From: Burkholderia sp. 4M9327F10
GTDB taxonomy: Bacteria > Pseudomonadota > Gammaproteobacteria > Burkholderiales > Burkholderiaceae
DNA: 41,761 nucleotides
Direction: 5' to 3'
Assembly (NCBI RefSeq): GCF_005503145.1
Contig: NZ_SCNV01000067.1
Span: 1 to 41,761 of the forward strand
A model generated the notes under the pieces. That model was given only the letters and a program-made list of their open reading frames with translations, ran no database searches and was not told where the DNA came from. Both the position numbers and the translations under genes were made by a program. The first letter of the stretch is position 1, and each line of letters starts with the position of its first letter. Of the stretch, positions 1 through 7,857 are shown piece after piece.

Positions 1-120
1 GGGCAACAGCAGGGCAACAGCAGGGCAACAGCAGGGCAACAGCAGGGCAACAGCAGGGCAACAGCAGGGCAACAGCAGGGCAACAGCAGGGCAACAGCAG
101 GGCAACAGCAGGGCAACAGC
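1..120. repeat. 11-bp tandem repeat (minisatellite), about 11 copies
   Basis: The unit GGGCAACAGCA repeats head to tail without a mismatch for ten full copies plus ten bases, and ends where GGGACAGCCC begins. The array touches the window edge, so the full copy number is unknown. The unit has no stop codon in any frame. Because 11 is not a multiple of 3, read-through would give an 11-residue peptide repeat (plus strand GQQQGNSRATA). It lies 3' of the minus-strand dehydrogenase gene. Whether it is coding cannot be decided from this window. Confidence 0.95.
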
Positions 121-198
121 GGGACAGCCCCGCTGACACGTGGCGCCATTCGAACTGCGGGCGCAGGCAGGGGGCGCGGTGGGCGCGCCCCCCAAACC

Positions 199-1605
199 TC
201 ATGCGCGGCTGGCCAGCCACGCATCCACGCGGGCCAATGCACCGCGTAACGCCTTCTCCAAATGCGGCGTCTGCGCCATGCTGCCCCACAGCAGCCGATC
301 GGCGCAGAACGCCTGCAGCGGATCGGGCGCGGCAAAGAAGCCGCGCGCCACATGCTCGTCCATCACGCCATCTTGATACGCATACGGCAATTTGCCGGCC
401 TGCCAGCGCTCGAGAAAGCGGAAGAACAGCGCCGGCAGCACCGCAGTGGCGGCCGGCTCGACGCCGCGCTCGAAGCATTCGGCGAGTGTCGGCGCAATGA
501 AGCCGGGGATCTTCGAAAAGCCGTCGGCTGCGACGCGCTGGTTGGTGTCCTGAATATGGGGATTGCCGAAGCGATCCAGCACGATATCGCGGTAGCGCGC
601 CAGATCGAGCGGGCTCGGCGTGAGGCAGGGGATCACGTCCTGGGTGACGTAATCGAAGGCGAACTGGCGGATTTCCGGGTCGTGCGTGCCTTCGTGGATG
701 TAGTTCAGCCCCACCAGCGTCCCCGCCCACGCGATGCAGCTATGGGTGGCGTTGAGGATGCGGATCTTGGCCTCTTCGTACGGCACGACCGACTCGACCA
801 GTTCCGCGCCGACCCGTTCCCACGCCGGACGTCCGGCACAGAAACGGTCTTCGATCACCCATTGGATAAACGCCTCGCCCATCACCGGCACCGCGTCGTC
901 GAAACCGGTGGCGGCCAGCACGCGTTCGCGCACGTCGGGGGTAGGCCGCGGCGTGATACGGTCGACCATCGAGCTCGGCGAGGTCGTGTTGGCGTCGAAC
1001 CAGGCGCGCAGCGCGTTGGCGTTGCGCTGCTCCAGAAACTGGCTCATTCCCGCATGAAAGCGTTCGCCGTTGCTGCGCAGGTTGTCGCAGCTTTGCAGCG
1101 TCACCGGGCCGGCATTGCGCTGCATGCGCGCTTCGAGAATCGCCGCCAGCGCGCCGTAGATGGTGGTGCGCGCGCCCTTGAGGTCGGCGGCGAGATCGGC
1201 AAGGGAGGTGTCGAGCTGGTCGTGCTCGTCGAGGTAGTAGCCGCCTTCGGTCACGGTGAACGCGATGATCTTGCAGGCTGGATCGGCGCCGGCTGCGATC
1301 AGGCCGTCAAGGCTCTCGGACCACGGCACGACGCGTTCGATTGAACGCACCGTCTCATACGCCCGCTCACCGGCAGGCGTCACGGTTTCGAGCGTATAGA
1401 CGCCGTCTTGCGCCGCGAGCGCGTCGAGCACGGGATTCATGTCGCCGCGAATATTGCCCACCGTGAGCGACCAGCGCGCTTCGCCTTCCTTGCGTAGCTC
1501 GTTCAACCGGTGCAGATACCACGCCTGATGGGCGCGATGAAACGATCCTGCGCCTATGTGCAAGATCACCTGGGCGTCCGCGACGCCGCCTTGGCCGCTA
1601 CTCAT
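199..1605 (-). CDS. dalD: D-arabinitol 4-dehydrogenase-like polyol dehydrogenase (mannitol dehydrogenase family)
   Basis: 468-residue long-chain NAD-dependent polyol dehydrogenase. It would oxidise a sugar alcohol such as D-arabinitol to its ketose (D-xylulose) in the cytoplasm. The N-terminal dinucleotide-binding segment begins HIGAGSFHRAHQ (about residues 16-27). The family catalytic signature K-x4-N-x2-H is present as K280, N285 and H288. I chose the ATG at 1605 because AGGAGA sits five bases upstream and homology begins at once. An in-frame ATG 36 codons further upstream adds a basic, non-homologous segment. The gene is divergent from the AraC-type regulator and the polyol transport operon, which supports a shared substrate. 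D-mannitol or another pentitol is possible, and the arabinitol assignment is from recalled similarity only. Confidence 0.85.
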   Translation of the reverse strand: MSSGQGGVADAQVILHIGAGSFHRAHQAWYLHRLNELRKEGEARWSLTVGNIRGDMNPVLDALAAQDGVYTLETVTPAGERAYETVRSIERVVPWSESLDGLIAAGADPACKIIAFTVTEGGYYLDEHDQLDTSLADLAADLKGARTTIYGALAAILEARMQRNAGPVTLQSCDNLRSNGERFHAGMSQFLEQRNANALRAWFDANTTSPSSMVDRITPRPTPDVRERVLAATGFDDAVPVMGEAFIQWVIEDRFCAGRPAWERVGAELVESVVPYEEAKIRILNATHSCIAWAGTLVGLNYIHEGTHDPEIRQFAFDYVTQDVIPCLTPSPLDLARYRDIVLDRFGNPHIQDTNQRVAADGFSKIPGFIAPTLAECFERGVEPAATAVLPALFFRFLERWQAGKLPYAYQDGVMDEHVARGFFAAPDPLQAFCADRLLWGSMAQTPHLEKALRGALARVDAWLASRA

Positions 1606-2001
1606 GTGCGTCTCCTGGAAGTGCTTCGCGCACGGTCTGGGCGTGCGCTTTCTGATTCGGAGCATTTGCTCTGCATGTGAGCGAATGATCGTACCCGGCG
1701 AATCGAAAGTCAAGGCGGCAAACGCCTCAATCTGTGGCGCAGCGCCGCGTGGCGGGCCTTGTACGGACTGGGCAGGGAGTGCGCTGCGTTGTGTGGAGCG
1801 ACTTCGCGGGGCTGCTGCGTTGCATCAAATTTGACCTTCAAAGCGTCCGGACTAACCCGAATGCAAAAAAGTATCGGTCCGCGGTTTCATTTTTAGTGGT
1901 GCGCCGCGCCTTTGGGGGTTAACTTTCACTACACAAACCGAAGCCCGGCGGTGCACTCAAAACCAGCGCTGCAGCCAGGCCGCTTCAATGGAGGAAGACA
2001 C
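1606..2001. promoter_or_regulatory. Divergent control region between dalD and the AraC-type regulator
   Basis: This 396-bp stretch has no convincing gene and separates two divergent starts, so it should hold both promoters. A perfect 10-bp palindrome TCAAATTTGA lies at 1825-1834, and a TTGACC hexamer (-35-like) overlaps it at 1831-1836, but I find no good -10 at the right distance. The ribosome-binding site GGAGGA for the regulator is at 1990-1995. Nothing else stands out. An AraC-type half-site pair is likely here but cannot be identified by eye. Confidence 0.5.
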
Positions 2002-2991
2002 GTGCAACCCGATCTCGAACTCGTGGCTGTGCGCCGCGACGAATCGTTCAAGGCGTGGTACCACGGTTATCCGTACCGTACGGTGCGCTGGCATTTTCAC
2101 CCCGAATACGAAATCCATCTGATCGTGGCGACCACGGGCAAGATGTTCGTCGGCGATCACATCGGCAGCTTTGCGCCCGGCAATCTGGTGCTGATGGGGC
2201 CGAACCTGCCGCACAACTGGGTGAGCGACGTGCCCGAGGGCGAGACCATCGAGCAGCGCAATCTGGTCGTGCAGTTCGGCCAGGAGTTTGTCGCGCATTG
2301 CATGGAGAGCTTTCCCGAGTGGCGCCAGGTGGAAGCCTTGCTGGCCGACTCGCGGCGGGGCGTGTCGTTTGGCGCGCAGACCAGCGCGGTGATCCGGCCG
2401 CTCTTTCTCGAACTGCTGGAGGCGCGCGGCTTGCGGCGCATCGTGCTGTTTATGTCGATGCTCGAAGCACTGGTGAGCGCTCAGGATACCGAACTGCTGG
2501 CGAGTCCGGCGTATCAGGCCGATCCGACCGGGTTCGCTGCGACGCGCATCAATCATGCGCTGTCGTATATCGGCAAGAATCTGTCCTCTGAGTTGCGCGA
2601 GTCGGATCTCGCCCAACTGGCGGGCCAGAGCGTCAGCGCGTTCTCGCGCTATTTTCGCCGCCATACCGGCATGCCGTTCGTGCAGTACGTGAACCGCATG
2701 CGCATCAATCTCGCCTGCCAGTTGCTGATGGACGCGGAGTTGAGCGTGACCGACATCTGCTACAAGGTCGGCTTCAACAACCTGTCCAATTTCAACCGGC
2801 AGTTCCTGATCGCCAAGGGCATGGCGCCCTCGAAATTCCGCCGCTACCAGCAGTTGAACGACGCGAGCCGCGACGCCTCCGAAGAAGCGGCCGCCCGTGG
2901 CGCCGGCATCGCCAATGCGCCGGCAATCGTGCCGGCCGTCCAGACCCATAGCCACACGCGGACCGCCCCGGCCGCCTATCCACCGACGTAA
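2002..2991 (+). CDS. AraC family transcriptional regulator of the polyol cluster
   Basis: 329-residue cytoplasmic DNA-binding regulator. An N-terminal cupin-type effector domain carries HFHPEYEIHL (residues 31-40). The C-terminal AraC double helix-turn-helix covers about residues 183-285, including the family-typical SVTDICYKVGFNNLSNFNRQF followed by PSKFRR. I chose GTG at 2002 because GGAGGA lies six bases upstream. An in-frame ATG at 1912 has no ribosome-binding site and adds 30 residues without cupin homology. The last 40 residues are Ala/Pro/Thr-rich and probably disordered. It is encoded just upstream of, and on the same strand as, the transporter genes and divergent from dalD, so it probably activates both units in response to a polyol. 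Confidence 0.9.
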   Translation: MQPDLELVAVRRDESFKAWYHGYPYRTVRWHFHPEYEIHLIVATTGKMFVGDHIGSFAPGNLVLMGPNLPHNWVSDVPEGETIEQRNLVVQFGQEFVAHCMESFPEWRQVEALLADSRRGVSFGAQTSAVIRPLFLELLEARGLRRIVLFMSMLEALVSAQDTELLASPAYQADPTGFAATRINHALSYIGKNLSSELRESDLAQLAGQSVSAFSRYFRRHTGMPFVQYVNRMRINLACQLLMDAELSVTDICYKVGFNNLSNFNRQFLIAKGMAPSKFRRYQQLNDASRDASEEAAARGAGIANAPAIVPAVQTHSHTRTAPAAYPPT

Positions 2992-3078
2992 CGCCTCACC
3001 TCACCCGTGTTTCAACACTCATCGCGTGGCTCAAGACCGCGCGAGGGATGTACTCATCCTCAAAATCTGGAGACAGCC

Positions 3079-4041
3079 ATGACGCAAACCACGCTGAAGC
3101 AGCTTCCGTTCAATTCCATCGCGCATCGTGCGCGCCTGTCGGCGATGTGCGCGGCGCTCGCGCTTGGCATGTCGCTCGTCGGCGCGAGCGCTGCCCATGC
3201 TGCGCCGCTGAAGATCGGCATGACGTTTCAGGAACTGAACAATCCGTACTTCGTGACAATGCAAAAGGCGCTCAACGATGCGGCGGCATCGATCGGCGCG
3301 GATGTGGTGGTCACCGACGCGCACCATGACGTGAGCAAGCAGGTGAGCGACGTCGAAGACATGCTGCAGAAGAAGATCGACATCCTGCTGGTGAACCCGA
3401 CGGATTCGACCGGCATCCAGTCGGCAGTGGTCTCGGCCAAGAAGGCTGGCGTGGTGGTGGTTGCCGTGGATGCGAACGCGAACGGTCCGGTCGATTCGTT
3501 CGTCGGCTCGAAGAATTTCGACGCCGGTCAGATGTCCTGCGATTACCTCGCCAAGTCGATTGGCGGCAGCGGTGAAGTGGCGATTCTCGACGGCATTCCG
3601 GTGGTGCCGATCCTGGAGCGCGTGCGCGGCTGCAAGGCCGCGCTCGCCAAGTTTCCGAACGTGAAGATCGTCGATACGCAAAACGGCAAGCAGGAGCGTG
3701 CCACCGCCCTGACCGTCACCGAGAACATGATCGAGGCGCATCCCAACCTCAAGGGTCTTTTCAGCGTGAACGACGGCGGCTCGATGGGCGCGCTCTCGGC
3801 CATCGAATCGTCGGGCAAGGACATCAAGCTGACGAGCGTGGACGGCGCGCCTGAAGCGATTACGGCGATCCAGAAGCCGAACTCGAAGTTCATCGAAACC
3901 TCCGCGCAATTTCCGGCCGACCAGGTGCGCACTGCGCTTGGCATTGCGCTCGCCAAGAAGTGGGGCGCCAATGTGCCGAAGGCCATCCCGGTCGACGTGA
4001 AGCTGGTCGACAAGAGCAACGCGAAGGGCTTTAGCTGGTAA
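3079..4041 (+). CDS. Sugar/polyol ABC transporter periplasmic substrate-binding protein
   Basis: 320-residue periplasmic binding protein of the ribose/xylose type (Peripla_BP_4 fold) that captures a sugar or sugar alcohol for the ATPase and permease encoded next. A Sec signal peptide is visible: basic N-terminus, hydrophobic core, and a likely cleavage after AHA at residue 41, leaving mature APLKIGMTFQ. Typical segments follow: NNPYF, DILLVNPTDS, VVVVAVDAN and LFSVNDGGSMGA. The start at 3079 has GGAGA upstream. An in-frame ATG at 3007 would place extra residues before the signal peptide. It follows the regulator by 87 bp. The ligand cannot be read from sequence, but the neighbouring dehydrogenases point to a four- or five-carbon polyol. 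Confidence 0.92.
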   Translation: MTQTTLKQLPFNSIAHRARLSAMCAALALGMSLVGASAAHAAPLKIGMTFQELNNPYFVTMQKALNDAAASIGADVVVTDAHHDVSKQVSDVEDMLQKKIDILLVNPTDSTGIQSAVVSAKKAGVVVVAVDANANGPVDSFVGSKNFDAGQMSCDYLAKSIGGSGEVAILDGIPVVPILERVRGCKAALAKFPNVKIVDTQNGKQERATALTVTENMIEAHPNLKGLFSVNDGGSMGALSAIESSGKDIKLTSVDGAPEAITAIQKPNSKFIETSAQFPADQVRTALGIALAKKWGANVPKAIPVDVKLVDKSNAKGFSW

Positions 4042-4049
4042 GCCGTATG

Positions 4050-4085
4050 CGAGCGGCGCGCCCATGCAGCATGCCGTGCCGCTCG
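4050..4085 (+). promoter_or_regulatory. Intercistronic hairpin between binding-protein and ATPase genes
   Basis: Perfect 8-bp arms CGAGCGGC (4050-4057) and GCCGCTCG (4078-4085) enclose a 20-base loop. It lies between the binding-protein stop and the ATPase ribosome-binding site AAAGGAGG, with no T-run. Hairpins in this position commonly stabilise the upstream message so that binding protein exceeds membrane components. That role here is inference. Confidence 0.5.
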
Positions 4086-4104
4086 TGCAGCAAAGGAGGA
4101 CCCG

Positions 4105-5628
4105 ATGGACTCGATACTCAAGCTTGACCGTATTACCAAGAGCTTTCCTGGCGTGAAGGCGCTGCAGGGCATTCACCTCGAGATTGCGCGCGGTGAGATT
4201 CATGCGCTGCTCGGCGAGAACGGCGCGGGCAAGTCAACCTTGATGAAGATTTTGTCCGGCATTTATCAGCCCGACGAAGGGACCATCACGCTGGATGGCG
4301 AGGAGCGGCACTTCGCCAGCTATCACGATGCGGTGGCCGCCGGCGTGGGCATTGTGTTCCAGGAGTTCAGCCTGATTCCATACCTGAACGCGGTGGAGAA
4401 CATGTTTCTTGGCCGCGAGTTGCGCAATGGCGTCGGCATGCTCGACCGGGCACGGATGCGGCGCGCCGCGGCGGAGATTTTTGCGCGGCTGGGCGTGACG
4501 ATCGATCTCTCGGTGCAGATCCGCGAGTTGTCGGTCGCGCAGCAGCAGTTCGTGGAAATCGGCAAGGCGCTCTCGCTCGATGCGCGCATCCTGATCCTCG
4601 ACGAACCGACGGCGACGCTCACGCCTGCCGAAGCCGGGCATCTGTTCGCGATCATGCGTGAGCTGAAGCAGCAGGGCGTGGCGATGATCTTCATCTCGCA
4701 CCACCTCGAAGAGATCTTCGAAGTGTGCGACCGCATTACCGTGCTGCGCGACGGGCAATACGTTGGCATGACGGAGGTGGCGCAGACCGACGTGGAGCGG
4801 CTCGTCGAAATGATGGTGGGGCGGCGCATCGAAAGCAGTTTTCCGCCCAAGCCGCCGCTGCGCAGCGATGCGAAAGTCGTGCTCGACGTGAATGCATTGC
4901 AGTTGCAAAAGGACGGACCGGTGAATCGCTTCTCGCTGCACGAAGGCGAGATTCTCGGCTTCGCCGGACTGGTCGGCTCCGGCCGCACTGAAACCGCGCT
5001 GGCGGTGATCGGCGCGGATCCTGCCCACGTCAAGGACATTCGCATCAATGGCGTGGTGGCTAACCTGTCGGACCCGGCCGACGCTTTGCGGGCCGGCGTC
5101 GGCATCCTGCCGGAGAGCCGCAAGACCGAAGGGCTCATTACGGACTTCTCGATCAAGCAGAACATCTCGATCAACAATCTAGGCAAATACCGCTCGCTGC
5201 GCTTCTTTATCGACCAGCGCAGCGAAGCGCGCGCCACCGCCGACATCATGAAGCGCGTCGGCGTCAAGGCGCCGGGTATGCATACCGAAGTCGCCACGCT
5301 CTCTGGCGGCAATCAGCAGAAAGTGGTGATTGCGCGCTGGCTCAACCATCACACCAACATCCTGATCTTCGACGAACCGACGCGCGGCATCGACGTCGGC
5401 GCGAAAGCGGAGATCTACCTGCTGATGCGCGAACTCACTGCGCGCGGTTACTCGATCATCATGATCTCGTCCGAGTTGCCGGAAGTGGTCGGCATGTGCG
5501 ACCGCGTGGCCGTGTTTCGTCAAGGCCGCATCGAAGCGATCCTCGAAGGCGACGAGATCGACTCGAACGCCGTGATGACCTATGCCACAGCCGGCTCTTC
5601 TCGTGGAGCAAGCCATGAACACGCCTAA
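4105..5628 (+). CDS. Sugar ABC transporter ATP-binding protein (two ABC domains, RbsA/XylG type)
   Basis: 507-residue cytoplasmic ATPase with two fused ABC domains, the normal layout for CUT2 sugar importers. Domain 1 has Walker A GENGAGKST (residues 38-46), a variant signature LSVAQQQ (142-148) and Walker B ILILDEPTATL. Domain 2 has the degenerate P-loop GLVGSGRTE usual in this family, a full signature LSGGNQQ and Walker B LIFDEPTRGIDVG. The start is fixed by an excellent AAAGGAGG seven bases before ATG. It overlaps the permease gene by 14 bp. It would power uptake through the permease with the preceding binding protein. Confidence 0.95.
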   Translation: MDSILKLDRITKSFPGVKALQGIHLEIARGEIHALLGENGAGKSTLMKILSGIYQPDEGTITLDGEERHFASYHDAVAAGVGIVFQEFSLIPYLNAVENMFLGRELRNGVGMLDRARMRRAAAEIFARLGVTIDLSVQIRELSVAQQQFVEIGKALSLDARILILDEPTATLTPAEAGHLFAIMRELKQQGVAMIFISHHLEEIFEVCDRITVLRDGQYVGMTEVAQTDVERLVEMMVGRRIESSFPPKPPLRSDAKVVLDVNALQLQKDGPVNRFSLHEGEILGFAGLVGSGRTETALAVIGADPAHVKDIRINGVVANLSDPADALRAGVGILPESRKTEGLITDFSIKQNISINNLGKYRSLRFFIDQRSEARATADIMKRVGVKAPGMHTEVATLSGGNQQKVVIARWLNHHTNILIFDEPTRGIDVGAKAEIYLLMRELTARGYSIIMISSELPEVVGMCDRVAVFRQGRIEAILEGDEIDSNAVMTYATAGSSRGASHEHA

Positions 5629-6622
5629 TCCTTCTTCATCGCCCAAGACATCCGCCGTTGGCGGCAACACGGCCGGTGCGCCGGTTCGTCTCTCGTGGGC
5701 CGTCCTGAAACGCTCGACGGTGTTCTATCCGTTCATCGGTCTGCTGGTGGTGTGCCTCGTTATGGTGTTCGCGAGCAACAGCTTTCTGTCGGCGGCGAAT
5801 ATCGAGAACGTACTGCGCCAGGTGTCGATCAACGCCATCATCGCGGTCGGCATGACCTGCGTGATCCTGACGGGCGGCATCGACCTCTCGGTGGGGTCCG
5901 TGATGGCGCTCTCGGGCACGCTCGCAGCGGGCCTGATGGTTGCAGGGATGAATGCGGTGGCGGCGCTGGTGGTGGGCATTGCGGTGGGCCTCGGCTTCGG
6001 CGCGGCGAACGGTTTTTTCGTCGCTTATGCCGGTATGCCGCCGATCATCGTCACACTAGCGACCATGGGCATTGCACGCGGCCTCGCGCTGATCTACACG
6101 GGCGGCTATCCGATCGACGGCCTGCCCGACTGGGTCGGCTTCTTCGGTAGCGGCAAGGTGCTGGGCGTGCAGGCGCCGGTCGTCATCATGCTGGTGATCT
6201 ACGCGATTGCGTGGGTGCTGCTCGAACGCATGCCGTTTGGCCGCTACGTCTATGCGATCGGCGGCAATGAGCAGGCCACGCGGCTCTCCGGTGTGCGCGT
6301 GGCGCGCGTGAAGCTGATCGTCTACATGCTGGCGGGGCTGACCTCCGCCTTCGCTTCCATCGTGCTGACCGCGCGCCTGATGAGCGGTCAGCCGAACGCC
6401 GGCATCGGCTTCGAACTCGATGCGATTGCCGCGGTGGTGATGGGTGGCACATCGATTTCCGGCGGACGCGGCTCGATCATCGGCACGTTGATCGGCGCGC
6501 TGCTGCTCGGTGTGCTGAACAACGGCCTGAACATGGTCGGCGTGAACCCGTATGTGCAGAACGTGATCAAGGGCGGAATCATCCTGCTCGCGATTTATAT
6601 CAGCCGCGATCGCCGCAAGTGA
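5615..6622 (+). CDS. Sugar ABC transporter permease (RbsC type)
   Basis: 335-residue inner-membrane permease of the CUT2 family, probably acting as a homodimer. After a short polar N-terminus of about 35 residues come hydrophobic segments and the family hallmark GMTCVILTGGIDLSVGSV, then PFGRYVYAIGGNEQATRLSGV and AVVMGGTSISGGRGSIIGT. The ATG at 5615 is preferred because GGAG lies upstream at 5605-5608. An in-frame ATG at 5582 lacks a site and lies deeper within the ATPase gene. The overlap with the ATPase gene suggests coupled translation. It completes the importer with the two preceding genes. Confidence 0.94.
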   Translation: MNTPNPSSSPKTSAVGGNTAGAPVRLSWAVLKRSTVFYPFIGLLVVCLVMVFASNSFLSAANIENVLRQVSINAIIAVGMTCVILTGGIDLSVGSVMALSGTLAAGLMVAGMNAVAALVVGIAVGLGFGAANGFFVAYAGMPPIIVTLATMGIARGLALIYTGGYPIDGLPDWVGFFGSGKVLGVQAPVVIMLVIYAIAWVLLERMPFGRYVYAIGGNEQATRLSGVRVARVKLIVYMLAGLTSAFASIVLTARLMSGQPNAGIGFELDAIAAVVMGGTSISGGRGSIIGTLIGALLLGVLNNGLNMVGVNPYVQNVIKGGIILLAIYISRDRRK

Positions 6623-6668
6623 TCTCCCGCTTCGACCGATTGATTTTCCTTTCTCGCAGGACAAGGCA

Positions 6669-7757
6669 ATGACGACTCAAGACAATACGCAGAACATGAC
6701 AGCCATCGTCTGTCATGCACCTAAAGATTATCGCGTCGAACGGGTAGCCAAACCCAGGGCACGCGCGCATGAACTGGTGATCCGCATCGCGGCGTGCGGC
6801 ATTTGCGCGAGCGACTGCAAGTGCCACTCCGGCGCCAAGATGTTCTGGGGTGGTCCCAGCCCCTGGGTGAAAGCGCCGGTGATTCCGGGGCATGAGTTCT
6901 TCGGCTTTGTCGAGGAACTGGGCGAGGACGCGGCCGAACATTTCGACGTGAAGGTGGGCGACCGCGTGATCGCGGAACAGATCGTGCCGTGCGGCAAATG
7001 CCGCTATTGCAAATCCGGCCAGTACTGGATGTGCGAAGTGCATAACATCTTCGGCTTTCAGCGCGAGGTCGCGGACGGCGGCATGGCCGAGTACATGCGC
7101 ATCCCGCCGACCGCGATCGTGCACAAGATTCCTGATGGCATCTCGCTGGAAGACGCGGCAATCATCGAGCCGCTCGCCTGCGCGATTCATACGGTCAACC
7201 GCGGCGATCTGCAGCTCGACGATGTGGTCGTCATCGCGGGCGCGGGACCGCTCGGCCTGATGATGACGCAGGTCGCGCATCTGAAGACGCCGAAGAAACT
7301 CGTGGTGATCGACCTGGTGGAAGAGCGTCTTGCGCTCGCCCGCGAGTATGGCGCGGACGTCACCATCAATCCGAAGCAGGACGATGCGCTGGTGATTATC
7401 CAGTCGTTGACGCAGGGTTATGGTTGCGATGTCTACATCGAAACCACCGGTGTGCCGGCAGGGGTCACTCAGGGCATGGACCTGATTCGCAAGCTCGGAC
7501 GCTTCGTCGAGTTTTCAGTGTTCGGCAGCGAGACTACAATGGACTGGTCGGTGATCGGCGACCGCAAGGAACTCGACGTGCGCGGCGCGCATCTGGGACC
7601 GTACTGCTACCCGATTGCTATCGATCTGCTGGCGCGCGGGCTGGTGACGTCGAAGGGCATTGTGACGCACGGCTTTTCGCTCGAAGAATGGGACGAGGCG
7701 ATCAAGATCGCGAACTCGCTCGATTCGATCAAGGTGCTGATGAAGCCGCGCGCCTGA
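6669..7757 (+). CDS. Zinc-dependent alcohol dehydrogenase, erythritol/L-threitol dehydrogenase-like
   Basis: 362-residue medium-chain dehydrogenase, expected to oxidise a polyol to a ketose with NAD in the cytoplasm. The catalytic-zinc region is CGICASDCKCHSG, followed by PGHEFFG. The structural-zinc cysteine cluster is PCGKCRYCKSGQYWMC. The cofactor-binding segment is VIAGAGPLGLMM with an acidic D in VVIDL, favouring NAD. It resembles proteins I recall being annotated as erythritol/L-threitol dehydrogenase, but xylitol or arabinitol is also possible. AGGA lies upstream of ATG 6669. A second in-frame ATG at codon 10 is an alternative start. It sits 46 bp after the permease, in the same operon. 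Confidence 0.88.
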   Translation: MTTQDNTQNMTAIVCHAPKDYRVERVAKPRARAHELVIRIAACGICASDCKCHSGAKMFWGGPSPWVKAPVIPGHEFFGFVEELGEDAAEHFDVKVGDRVIAEQIVPCGKCRYCKSGQYWMCEVHNIFGFQREVADGGMAEYMRIPPTAIVHKIPDGISLEDAAIIEPLACAIHTVNRGDLQLDDVVVIAGAGPLGLMMTQVAHLKTPKKLVVIDLVEERLALAREYGADVTINPKQDDALVIIQSLTQGYGCDVYIETTGVPAGVTQGMDLIRKLGRFVEFSVFGSETTMDWSVIGDRKELDVRGAHLGPYCYPIAIDLLARGLVTSKGIVTHGFSLEEWDEAIKIANSLDSIKVLMKPRA

Positions 7758-7787
7758 CCCGATGCCCGGGCGCAGCGCCGGAGCACC

Positions 7788-7829
7788 CGCCAGTGCACTC
7801 TGGCGCGCTCGTGCGGACATAAGCGCACG
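7788..7829 (+). promoter_or_regulatory. Two consecutive small hairpins in the dehydrogenase-kinase gap
   Basis: CGCCAG/CTGGCG (7788-7793 and 7800-7805, 6-base loop) is followed by CGTGCG/CGCACG (7810-7815 and 7824-7829, 8-base loop). They occupy the 100-bp gap that is otherwise the widest in this operon. There is no T-run, so termination is unlikely. mRNA processing or differential stability is a possible role. Confidence 0.4.
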
Positions 7830-7857
7830 CAACAGGCGGCACAAGAACGGAGACAGT

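Noticed and set aside
1..120. CRISPR array
   Set aside because: The units are 11 bp and contiguous, with no spacers and no cas genes.
262..1344. 360-codon open frame on the plus strand
   Set aside because: It lies antisense inside the arabinitol dehydrogenase gene, has Arg/Ala/His-rich shadow composition, no family resemblance and no ribosome-binding site.
3031..4203. 390-codon open frame on the minus strand
   Set aside because: It is antisense to the sugar-binding protein gene. Composition is that of a GC-rich shadow frame.
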